DNA of 18,374 bases from JAGVSR01 sp046074825 (lineage in GTDB: Bacteria > Pseudomonadota > Alphaproteobacteria > Rhizobiales > Hyphomicrobiaceae), in the NCBI GenBank assembly GCA_046074825.1, contig JBJTOZ010000119.1, positions 1 through 18,374 on the forward strand, read 5' to 3'. Positions 1 through 6,868 of this stretch are shown in pieces (within the stretch, counting starts at the first letter, position 1; the number at the start of each line of letters is the position of its first letter). Under the pieces are notes generated by a model. The model did not search any database. It worked only from the letters and a program-made list of their open reading frames with translations, and was not told where the DNA came from. Position numbers and translations under genes: made by a program.

Positions 1-1
1 T

Positions 2-349
2 AATCTTATTCTTGTTCTGTGCTTAGGACTTCCCGAGGGGACAATTAATATTGGCATCAATATTGTTGACCACGCTTTGAGCGAAATCATTGCAGGCTTT
101 CTTCTCTTTGCGGCAGTTATTCAAATCATTGGTTCAAGAGATATAAAGAATTATGGCTGGCTTCTTTTTTGGGAGGGGATCTCGAAGTGGATTGTTGGTT
201 TCTTACTTTCAATCTACGGTTTTTTGGGTCATTTGGGGTTAACGGCAGGCTTTATTGGTTTGATAAATATCTATATCGGGGCCATTTATCTGACGCGCTT
301 ACCTGAGCTCACTAATAAAACCCCTCTCGAGTTGATAACGGGCAAGTAG
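2..349 (+). CDS. Small multi-pass membrane protein, 3' part (5' end outside window)
   Basis: The reading frame is open from the first bases of the window, so the gene begins upstream. A TTG at 77 could be taken as a start, but the open codons before it (reading LILVLCLGLPEGTINIG) make an internal start unnecessary. About 115 residues are visible and most are hydrophobic. Roughly three membrane segments can be seen: the first residues, the stretch around IIAGFLLFAAVIQII, and the C-terminal half around WIVGFLLSIYGFLG and GLINIYIGAIYL. The protein ends in a short polar tail. I do not recognise the family and no catalytic motif is visible. About 170 bp separate it from the next gene, so it is probably not in an operon with it. 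Membrane location is well supported; function is unknown. Confidence 0.7.
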   Translation, partial: NLILVLCLGLPEGTINIGINIVDHALSEIIAGFLLFAAVIQIIGSRDIKNYGWLLFWEGISKWIVGFLLSIYGFLGHLGLTAGFIGLINIYIGAIYLTRLPELTNKTPLELITGK

Positions 350-452
350 CCGTCATTCGTAAAGTTTTGTTAAGCCCAAGGTAGGTGCGCCCCTGTTGGG
401 GAGCAGAATGGAGGCCTCTGACATTTTTTATTGCTGTGCCTCTATTAAAGGC

Positions 453-479
453 TTGGCATACTTGTAAAAAAGAGATAAT
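453..479 (+). promoter_or_regulatory. Possible promoter of the DUF3300 gene
   Basis: A TTGGCA at 453-458 and a GATAAT at 474-479 resemble a -35/-10 pair. The spacer is only 15 nt, shorter than the preferred 17, so this is a weak call. The start codon lies about 40 nt downstream. Confidence 0.25.
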
Positions 480-519
480 TCCATACGAACTAGTTAATTA
501 AATATTAAGGAATTTTCTC

Positions 520-1983
520 GTGATAAAGAAAATAATCGCACATGCGTTTAGTACACTTTTTTTGATCTCATTTGCTTCCTCAACTTATGTCTTTTCGCAA
601 GAAAGTCTTTCTTCGACACCTTCTGAACCAACATTTAAAACAGAAGAGCTTGATCAGATGTTGGCGCCTATTGCCCTCTTTCCTGATGAGGTTCTGTCCA
701 ATGTATTGATTGCCTCTACTTATCCTCTTGATGTCGTCCAAGCTGCAAGATGGAGAATGGAACCCTCAAATGCTAAACTGAAAGGTGACGATTTAACAAA
801 GGCTCTTGAGAAAAAGGATTGGGATCCAAGCGTAAAATCACTGACCCAGTTTCCTGAAGTTTTGCAGATGATGAATGAAAAACTGGAATGGACCGAGAAA
901 CTTGGAGATGCATTCTTAGCCCAAGAAGATGATGTTTTTTCACGTATTCAATTTCTAAGGCAGAAGGCTGAAGAAGCAGGCAATTTAAAAGATACAAAGC
1001 AGCAGAAAGTATCTAAGGTAAAGGATGAGGCCTCAAGCAAAGGATACATTGTTATTGAACCAGCTGACCCTGCAATAATTTATGTTCCTCTTTATGAACC
1101 AACGTACGTTTATGGTCCCTGGTGGTATCCAGCCTATCCTCCCTACTACTGGAATTGGTATCCAGGTTCGGTGATAGTTTCAGGTTTTTTCTGGGGAACA
1201 GGTTTTGCTATTGCAAGCTCACTATGGGGCTGGAACCGGTGTGATTGGAGGCGAGGGGATATCAACATAAACGTTAATCGCTTTAATGCTCTCAACGTGA
1301 ATCGTCCTGCGCTTAATTCCGATGTTTGGAAACATGATCCTATTCGACGCGGATCAGTTCCCTACAAGGATAAATTGACCCAAGAAAAATTTGGAAAGAA
1401 TACTCTTTCCAAAGATGGTCTGAAAAATTTAGATAAAATGAACAAAGGAGATCTTGGAAAAGGAAATCTTGATAACGTCCAAGATAAAATCGGGGACGGA
1501 GTTCTTGGTGCAGACCAAATTAAAGACAAACTTGGACAAGGTAGTGGAGACAAGTTTAAAAACCTTCCTGACAACTTTAAAGGTAAGGATTTTAATCCTA
1601 AAGACTTTGGATCTAAAGCTGGGGGTAAAGATTTTACAAAACCAAATTTTAAAGGTCTCGATAATAAACCCTCAGTAGGCGGTACTAATGGACCTAAATT
1701 CAAGGGGACAGGAGGCGGTCAGACTACTTTCAAGGGGAGCGGAGGCTCTGGGCCAGCCTTTAAAGGCTCAGGAGGCGGTGCTCCTTCCTTCAAAGGTGGA
1801 TCGATGAGTGGCTCGCAATTTAAAGGAGGAAGTGTTCCTAAGATAGGTGGTGGTGGAGGTCCTAAATTTGGAGGGGGAGGCGGCGGAGGTTTCAAGGCTG
1901 GAGGCGGAGGCTTTAAAGGTGGCGGAGGCGGAGGCTTTAAAGGTGGTGGCGGCGGCTTTAAGGGAGGAGGGGGACGAAGGTAA
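520..1983 (+). CDS. Secreted DUF3300 family protein with FKG/glycine-rich repeat tail
   Basis: This 487-residue protein starts at GTG, 8 nt after an AAGGA ribosome binding site (507-511). Residues 1-26 form a signal peptide, so it is probably exported to the periplasm or cell surface. Residues about 40-275 match the DUF3300 domain: the ELDQMLAPIALFPDEVLSNV opening, WDPSVKSLTQFPEVL, then IEPADPAIIYVPLYEPTYVYG and a Trp/Tyr/Pro-rich stretch with a hydrophobic patch near 215-236. The function of DUF3300 proteins is not established. From about residue 280 the sequence is charged and low in complexity, and from about 350 it has ten F-K-G modules in increasingly glycine-rich linkers, ending in GGGGRR. 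This tail is almost certainly disordered. Family proteins often carry variable low-complexity C-termini; the FKG repetition here is unusually regular. Upstream and downstream gaps of 170 and 350 bp suggest it is transcribed alone. Confidence 0.88.
   Translation: MIKKIIAHAFSTLFLISFASSTYVFSQESLSSTPSEPTFKTEELDQMLAPIALFPDEVLSNVLIASTYPLDVVQAARWRMEPSNAKLKGDDLTKALEKKDWDPSVKSLTQFPEVLQMMNEKLEWTEKLGDAFLAQEDDVFSRIQFLRQKAEEAGNLKDTKQQKVSKVKDEASSKGYIVIEPADPAIIYVPLYEPTYVYGPWWYPAYPPYYWNWYPGSVIVSGFFWGTGFAIASSLWGWNRCDWRRGDININVNRFNALNVNRPALNSDVWKHDPIRRGSVPYKDKLTQEKFGKNTLSKDGLKNLDKMNKGDLGKGNLDNVQDKIGDGVLGADQIKDKLGQGSGDKFKNLPDNFKGKDFNPKDFGSKAGGKDFTKPNFKGLDNKPSVGGTNGPKFKGTGGGQTTFKGSGGSGPAFKGSGGGAPSFKGGSMSGSQFKGGSVPKIGGGGGPKFGGGGGGGFKAGGGGFKGGGGGGFKGGGGGFKGGGGRR
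1690..1980 (+). repeat. Coding tandem repeats specifying FKG-Gly(n) modules
   Basis: The 3' end of the DUF3300 gene is built from imperfect repeats with a core like GGCTTTAAAGGTGGC. The last units (about 1903-1979) are close enough in DNA sequence to be copies made by slippage or unequal exchange, while earlier units are conserved only as protein (xFKG-S/G-rich). The length of this array is likely to vary between strains. Confidence 0.7.
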
Positions 1984-2333
1984 ATTATTCCCTTCCCCTC
2001 CCTATATATAGGGATAAAGGGCCTAAGATTTGATGCGGTCACATCTGGTAAAACCTCTATTTTAGCTGAATTTCGTTTTGACTTGAGCAAAAGATCTTAT
2101 TTGACTGTGTCCCTCAATTGATGACCCTTGACCTGTTCATTTTCTAACAAAGATCAACCCTGAATTTACAGGTTGGTCCTCGATTAAACTCTCGGTCTTC
2201 AATATGCTCCTTGGGAAGCTGATCGTTTTATTAGATTATAGTTTTGCAGATAGAATTTTGGCAAATTTGCATTCCAATCAAAAAAAGAAATCAACTTAGT
2301 AAAAGCCATCCCTTTTTCACCCTATAACCTATC
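1984..2333. other. 350 bp intergenic region before dusA
   Basis: Apart from the nested inverted repeat near its left end, I see no gene here. A 31-codon ORF at 2204-2299 has no ribosome binding site and no recognisable features. A TGACCCTTGACC motif (2122-2133) contains two TGACC half-sites 7 bp apart and partly resembles repeats upstream of the ThDP gene at the other end of the window. No convincing promoter for dusA was found, and dusA lacks a clear Shine-Dalgarno sequence. Confidence 0.5.
1990..2021 (+). terminator. Nested inverted repeat after the DUF3300 gene (possible terminator)
   Basis: Starting 6 nt after the stop codon is CCCTT (1990-1994) paired with AAGGG (2017-2021). These enclose a perfect 14 bp palindrome, CCCTATATATAGGG, at 2000-2013. 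There is no T-run afterwards, so it is not a classical Rho-independent terminator. It could be a 3'-end stabilising hairpin or a protein-binding palindrome. Confidence 0.3.
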
Positions 2334-3362
2334 ATGACATATGCAGCGCATAAATTCTGTATCGCGCCAATGATGGATTGGACGGATAGGCATTGCCGCG
2401 CTTTTCACCGAATTATTTCCCAAAAAGCCAGACTCTATTCAGAAATGGTTTCAACAAATGCGCTTCTGCATGGGAATAAAAGTCAAATACTTGCTTTTTC
2501 TCCTTTAGAGCATCCCGTTGCTCTCCAATTAGGTGGGGGCAATCCAAAGGAACTTGCCCTCTGCGCTAAAATCGGAGAAGAAGCAGGATACGATGAAATC
2601 AATCTGAATGTGGGTTGCCCATCTGATCGTGTCCAAGATGGGCGTATCGGTGCCTGCTTAATGGCAGAACCGTACCTTGTTTCAGAATGTTTGGCAGCAA
2701 TGCGCGCATCGGTATCAATTCCCGTTTCTATAAAATGTAGAATAGGTATTGATGCTCAAGACACAGAAAGTGATTTCCAAAATTTTGTTGAAACTGTAGC
2801 CCAATCGGGCTGCAAGATTTTTATAATTCATGCACGGAAAGCTTTTTTAAAAGGGCTAAGTCCAAAAGAAAATAGGGATATCCCACCCTTAGATTATGAA
2901 CGTGTTTATCGTTTAAAACAATCACGACCTGATTTGATCGTCATCCTAAACGGTGGAATTATAAGCCTAGAGGAATGTGAAGAACATTTAAAGTTCGTTG
3001 ACGGCGTGATGATGGGCAGGGCAGCCTACAAATATCCCTATATGCTGTCCGAGGTTGATCGACTAATTTTTAAAGGCAAGGATCCCCAGCTATCCCGTCG
3101 AGAAATAATTGAAAACCTTATCCCATATATTGAGAATCATCTTAATAATAATGGTCGTCTTAATAACATATTAAAGCACACCTTGGGACTTTTTCATGAA
3201 TGTCGTGGAGCACGTCTGTATAGAAAAGTCATCAGTGAAGAGGGAATTTTATCAACTGCTGGTATTGAGGTTCTCTACAAAGCACTCAAAGCTGTTGGTG
3301 AAGAAATCTCATCCTCAAATACTAACTCTTCTCTAGAAAGACAGAATGCACTCTGTTGTTGA
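2334..3362 (+). CDS. dusA: tRNA-dihydrouridine(20/20a) synthase DusA
   Basis: DusA uses FMN and NADPH to reduce uridines 20/20a in the tRNA D-loop. The 342-residue protein has the expected length and the family landmarks in order: FCIAPMMDWTDRHCR at the N-terminus (FMN-binding strand), the NVGCPSDRVQ block with the catalytic cysteine (Cys95), the GACLM motif, the HARKA phosphate-binding block (about 165-170), and the DusA-typical GLSPKENR (174-181). The GVMMGRAAYKYPYML segment near 225-240 is also characteristic and separates DusA from DusB and DusC. The ATG at 2334 gives a full-length N-terminus, but no Shine-Dalgarno sequence is visible before it. Its 3' end overlaps the TauE/SafE gene by 17 nt, which suggests translational coupling although the two functions are unrelated. 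Confidence 0.95.
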   Translation: MTYAAHKFCIAPMMDWTDRHCRAFHRIISQKARLYSEMVSTNALLHGNKSQILAFSPLEHPVALQLGGGNPKELALCAKIGEEAGYDEINLNVGCPSDRVQDGRIGACLMAEPYLVSECLAAMRASVSIPVSIKCRIGIDAQDTESDFQNFVETVAQSGCKIFIIHARKAFLKGLSPKENRDIPPLDYERVYRLKQSRPDLIVILNGGIISLEECEEHLKFVDGVMMGRAAYKYPYMLSEVDRLIFKGKDPQLSRREIIENLIPYIENHLNNNGRLNNILKHTLGLFHECRGARLYRKVISEEGILSTAGIEVLYKALKAVGEEISSSNTNSSLERQNALCC

Positions 3363-4176
3363 GTTGATACAAACACTCCTCCCTTTACTCTTAGTAATGT
3401 TTGCTGGTGGACTAAGTGCTGGCTTTCTTGCGGGATTGCTAGGCGTTGGAGGAGGCGCAATTCTAGTCCCCATTCTTTATGAAGCATTTTCTTTCGTCGG
3501 AGTTGATGAGAGCATTCGAATGCATATGGTGCTCGGCACATCCTTTGCAGTTATTGCACCAACTTCCTTTCGTTCAGCCTATGGCCATTGGAAAAAGAAA
3601 GCGATTGATAGGGATCTTTTATCGAGGCTTGGTCCTTGGGTTACTGGAGGCGCTCTTTTTGGAGTTGTCATTGCAGGGCAAATCCACACTCAAAAACTAA
3701 TATGGATATGGGTTATTGGTAGTTGCTTGATGGCGCTCAAAATGGGAATTGGAAATAGAGATTTTCGGCTGGGTGAAACAATGCCAAAAGGGAAAGGTTT
3801 AGAAATTGTTGCGTCCTTTATAGGGGTGCTATCAGCTTTACTCAGCATTGGCGGGGGTATGTTTTTTGTATCTTTATTGTCTCTCTATTCAGTGCCGATG
3901 ATTGTTTCTTTGGCAACATCAGCAGGGTTTGGTCCTCTGATCGCTTTCCCATGTATGCTTGCTTATATGCTGGCAGGGATTGGTGTTGAACACCTTCCAC
4001 CTTATTCACTTGGATACGTTAACCCGTTAGCAGCAGCTCTTATCATACCAACGAGCCTCATCGCTGTGCCATGGGGTGTAAATTTGGCGCACAAACTTTC
4101 TCAACGCAGACTTGAAGTGCTTTTTGCAGTGTATCTCTTTATTGTATGCTTGAACTTTTTAAGGAAAGTTCTTTGA
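3346..4176 (+). CDS. TauE/SafE family sulfite or sulfonate exporter, membrane protein
   Basis: A 276-residue integral membrane protein of the TauE/SafE (DUF81) family, whose members export sulfite, sulfonates or related anions; the substrate here cannot be read from sequence. The internal duplication typical of the family is clear: AGGLSAGFLAGLLGVGGGAILVP at about 20-42 and GVLSALLSIGGGMFFVSLLSL at about 160-180, each with a glycine triplet. About eight membrane segments can be drawn. The first half contains the conserved HMVLGTSFAVI segment and the second SLATSAGFGPLIAFP. The ATG at 3346 lies inside dusA; a TTG at 3364 would avoid the overlap but would trim the first helix. The gene converges with the phosphomutase gene, with 32 bp between the stop codons. 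Confidence 0.88.
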   Translation: MHSVVELIQTLLPLLLVMFAGGLSAGFLAGLLGVGGGAILVPILYEAFSFVGVDESIRMHMVLGTSFAVIAPTSFRSAYGHWKKKAIDRDLLSRLGPWVTGGALFGVVIAGQIHTQKLIWIWVIGSCLMALKMGIGNRDFRLGETMPKGKGLEIVASFIGVLSALLSIGGGMFFVSLLSLYSVPMIVSLATSAGFGPLIAFPCMLAYMLAGIGVEHLPPYSLGYVNPLAAALIIPTSLIAVPWGVNLAHKLSQRRLEVLFAVYLFIVCLNFLRKVL

Positions 4177-4208
4177 GGGAAAATTGCAAGCAATCTAGGG
4201 AGAAAATC

Positions 4209-5708
4209 TCATATTTTTTGATTGTAATCACCTACTTCTGGATGTTTCGAAAGGCGTGTGTCAATATCTCTAAAAATCTCAATTTTATTTTTATCAGAGA
4301 TAGGGCTCTCAACAACAACTACAAGTTCTGGTTTGTTAGATGAGGCGCGCACAAGCCCCCATGTTCCATCTTCTAAAATGACCCGCACTCCATTCACAGT
4401 AATTAATTCCCGAATTTTCTGACCTGCTACTGTCCCCCCACTTTTTGCTAAATTTTGATACTCAGAGACAATTTTTTCAACAACCTGATATTTTTTTTCA
4501 TCCTCACAATGAGGGGACATTGTTGGAGATTGATACGTTTTAGGGAGAGCTTCTTTTAACTGAGCAAGCGTTTTTTTGGGAGATCTCTCTAACATATCAC
4601 AAACAGCTAAGGCTGCCACAAATCCATCATCATATCCTCTCCCGAGCGGAGGTTGAAAGAAAAAATGACCACTCTTTTCAAAACCGACGAGAGCTTTTTT
4701 CTCGAAAGTATAACGCTTCATGTAGGAATGACCAGTTTTCCAATATAAAACTTTTGCTCCATGTGCCTGCAGCACAGGATCTGTCATGAATAAACACGTC
4801 GACTTTACATCAGCAACGAATGTTGCATTAGGATAGAGGGCAGAAATATCCCGAGCGAGCATAACTCCAACGGTATCAGCAAAAATTTCATGCCCCTCAT
4901 TATCGACAACACCGCACCTATCACCATCCCCATCAAATCCAAAACCAACATCTGCATTATTCTTCAGAACTGCCTCGGAAATAGCATGAAGCATTTTCAT
5001 ATCTTCTGGATTTGGATTGTACCTTGGAAAATTGTAATCTAAGTCGCAGTCCAGAGGAACAACTGTGCATCCAAGCTCTTTAAAAAGAAGGGGGGCGAAA
5101 AGCCCTGCGGTTCCATTACCGCAAGCGACAACAACTTTCAGGGGACGATTTATTTTTTTACGTTCTGATAAAGATTTTAGATATCTCTCGCTCATATCTG
5201 AAATATAAAAATATTTACCCATACCTGAGCTTTCATATAATCCATTCAGTACGATTTCTTTCAGGCGAGACATCTCTTCTGGACCAAAGGTTAAAGGACG
5301 GTTCATTCCCATTTTAATACCAGTCCAACCATTATCATTGTGTGAGGCGGTCACCATGGCGACACCCTCAATATTCAGATTAAATTGAGCAAAGTAGGCC
5401 ATGGGTGAGAGTGCAAGGCCAATGTCATAGACTTCAAAACCACCAGCCAAAAGGCCAGTTATAAGCGCTTGTTTAACAGAAGCCGAATACGATCTGTAAT
5501 CATGTCCAACCACAATTCTTTTGGGAATGGCCTTCTCTGAAAAAATTTTTGCAATTCCAAGACCAATGGTATTGATGCCCATTAAATTGATTTCATTAGG
5601 AAAGAGCCAACGTGCATCATATTCCCTAAAACCTGTTGGTTTTACAAAAGGAACTCTTTCAAAATCAGCAGTATTTGGTTTTAAATTTTGAGAGGGAATT
5701 GGAAACAT
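4209..5708 (-). CDS. Phosphomannomutase/phosphoglucomutase (alpha-D-phosphohexomutase)
   Basis: This cytoplasmic Mg-dependent enzyme interconverts hexose 1- and 6-phosphates (mannose and/or glucose) and feeds GDP-mannose or UDP-glucose pathways for surface polysaccharide. The 499-residue protein shows all four functional loops of the superfamily: phosphoserine loop TASHN (120-124, Ser122), metal loop DGDGDR (259-264), sugar-specificity loop GFEKSGH (342-348), and phosphate-binding loop RASSNKPEL (about 454-462). The KTGHSYMK block (324-331) is also conserved. The sugar loop reads EKSGH where many PMM/PGMs have EMSGH. It is slightly longer than Pseudomonas AlgC (about 463 residues), with an N-terminal extension of some 20 residues before FREYDARW. 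ManB, AlgC and ExoC names are used for such enzymes; sequence alone does not choose between them. Confidence 0.93.
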   Translation of the reverse strand: MFPIPSQNLKPNTADFERVPFVKPTGFREYDARWLFPNEINLMGINTIGLGIAKIFSEKAIPKRIVVGHDYRSYSASVKQALITGLLAGGFEVYDIGLALSPMAYFAQFNLNIEGVAMVTASHNDNGWTGIKMGMNRPLTFGPEEMSRLKEIVLNGLYESSGMGKYFYISDMSERYLKSLSERKKINRPLKVVVACGNGTAGLFAPLLFKELGCTVVPLDCDLDYNFPRYNPNPEDMKMLHAISEAVLKNNADVGFGFDGDGDRCGVVDNEGHEIFADTVGVMLARDISALYPNATFVADVKSTCLFMTDPVLQAHGAKVLYWKTGHSYMKRYTFEKKALVGFEKSGHFFFQPPLGRGYDDGFVAALAVCDMLERSPKKTLAQLKEALPKTYQSPTMSPHCEDEKKYQVVEKIVSEYQNLAKSGGTVAGQKIRELITVNGVRVILEDGTWGLVRASSNKPELVVVVESPISDKNKIEIFRDIDTRLSKHPEVGDYNQKI

Positions 5709-5813
5709 GAGATGGAACTCTTTTTATGTGTTCAAGATCTGAACACGATCACACACTGCGCAATAAATTCTCAATTTAATTTTAGGTATTTAAATAAAAA
5801 TAGCTAATTATTT

Positions 5814-5845
5814 GGGTAAAAGTTTTATTGAAGTCTTATTTACCC
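5814..5845 (-). terminator. Inverted repeat directly after the aspartic protease gene
   Basis: GGGTAAA (5814-5820) pairs with TTTACCC (5839-5845) around an 18 nt loop, immediately downstream of the protease stop codon on the minus strand. The stem is short and A+T-rich and no clean T-run follows, so a termination role is only possible. It lies between the protease and the start of the phosphomutase gene. Confidence 0.25.
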
Positions 5846-6553
5846 TTAACCGCGTAAAGTGAGAAAATCACCTGCAAATTCATACGAATGCAGGCGCTTC
5901 AGAAAACTCATTCCAAGTAAACTTTGGTTTAAACTTCCTGGTTTTGCAACAAGAGCTTCTATATCTTCCACATTGATCTCGCCAATAGATATCAAACGTA
6001 GCCGGATGGGAGCGGCAAGTGTTGAACCATTGGCGGTTTGAACGGGGGTTGAATAGCTCAGTGTTTGTAGATCAATGCCTGCACGCTCTGCATCTGATGG
6101 TTTTAATACTACCGTTGAAGCACCAGTATCAACAAGCATAATAATTGGTGATCCATTAACGCGGCCACGTGCTATAAAATGACCATCAAGTTGTTTTCGC
6201 AGTTTTACTACGTTTTCCACCTCTGAAGATTTTGCTTCACTCATAGGTGTTCCAGCAGGTACAATTTCAGCCATCAGACGTTGCTTAAAATCACTTAAAT
6301 CATTTCGATAAGCATACCCTGAGAGAAGTGCTAAAAATAGAAGACACCAGGAAAACAAATGGCGAAGACCAAGATATCCTCGACCTCGATAATCATTTGC
6401 AAGAGAGGAAAGATAATAAAAAATAAGAGAACCTCCAATGATAATAAAAGCAATGGATGTTCCGTCAAGATTATCTAAAGAAATATTATGTCCTGAAAAG
6501 AAGAAAAATAGGGAAATCAAAGCACAAAGCAATATCAGTAAACCAACAATCAT
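5846..6553 (-). CDS. Membrane-anchored retropepsin-like aspartic protease (TIGR02281 type)
   Basis: A 235-residue protein with three N-terminal membrane segments (about 1-20, 32-50 and 66-80), followed by a soluble retroviral-type aspartic protease domain. The domain has a single active-site motif, VDTGAS (141-146, catalytic Asp142). It later has the flap-like VQTANGS segment (171-177) and SLLGMSFL (211-218), the conserved strand closing a clan AA domain. Such single-domain proteases work as dimers. The substrate is unknown; topology suggests the catalytic domain is on the periplasmic side. It follows the DUF1289 gene by only 2 nt, and its ribosome binding sequence lies inside that gene, so the two are translationally coupled. 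This pairing recurs in alphaproteobacteria. Confidence 0.9.
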   Translation of the reverse strand: MIVGLLILLCALISLFFFFSGHNISLDNLDGTSIAFIIIGGSLIFYYLSSLANDYRGRGYLGLRHLFSWCLLFLALLSGYAYRNDLSDFKQRLMAEIVPAGTPMSEAKSSEVENVVKLRKQLDGHFIARGRVNGSPIIMLVDTGASTVVLKPSDAERAGIDLQTLSYSTPVQTANGSTLAAPIRLRLISIGEINVEDIEALVAKPGSLNQSLLGMSFLKRLHSYEFAGDFLTLRG

Positions 6554-6555
6554 TT

Positions 6556-6774
6556 TTATTCTTTTCTCGTAGTTTTTTTTCGTTCAATAATTTTATTTAA
6601 AACGACGTGACGTTCTTCGTGCGTATATGTTGACCAGGCAGCAATTTCTTCAATGGTCCGAGCACATCCCTCACACAGACGTGTTTGAGCGTTTATAAGA
6701 CAGACCTTTACGCAGGGCGAATCCATCTGTGCTTGCTCTGGAATAAGAGAATTACGAACATCAGGCCTTATCAT
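6556..6774 (-). CDS. DUF1289 small cysteine-motif protein
   Basis: A 72-residue protein with the DUF1289 signature MDSPCVKVCLIN...CEGCART. Four cysteines (21, 25, 34, 37) in a C-x3-C-x8-C-x2-C pattern probably bind zinc or an Fe-S cluster. The rest (EEIAAWSTYTHEERHVVLNKI) is the usual helical part. The function of the family is not known. The start may be the ATG at 6774 or the internal ATG of MDSPC at residue 17; the longer form has no visible Shine-Dalgarno. It is the first gene of a two-gene unit with the aspartic protease. Confidence 0.88.
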   Translation of the reverse strand: MIRPDVRNSLIPEQAQMDSPCVKVCLINAQTRLCEGCARTIEEIAAWSTYTHEERHVVLNKIIERKKTTRKE

Positions 6775-6868
6775 GAATTATATTTAAGCTTGAGGAAGAT
6801 TATCGACAAGTAAATTGTGATTGGAGATATTGACGCTTCCCAATTTCATTTTTTGTATTCTTAAAATT

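Noticed and set aside
1690..1980. Regular repeats that could suggest a CRISPR-like array
   Set aside because: The repeats are in frame within a coding region, have no unique spacers, and encode FKG-Gly modules.
1719..2090. Minus-strand proline-rich ORF of 123 codons opposite the DUF3300 tail
   Set aside because: It is the antisense of GGx glycine codons (read as Pro), with no ribosome binding site; a composition artefact.
2204..2299. 31-codon plus-strand ORF before dusA
   Set aside because: No Shine-Dalgarno sequence, no recognisable motif and a length expected by chance.
4146..4343. 65-codon plus-strand ORF at the TauE/phosphomutase junction
   Set aside because: It overlaps the ends of two well-supported genes and lies opposite conserved phosphomutase codons.
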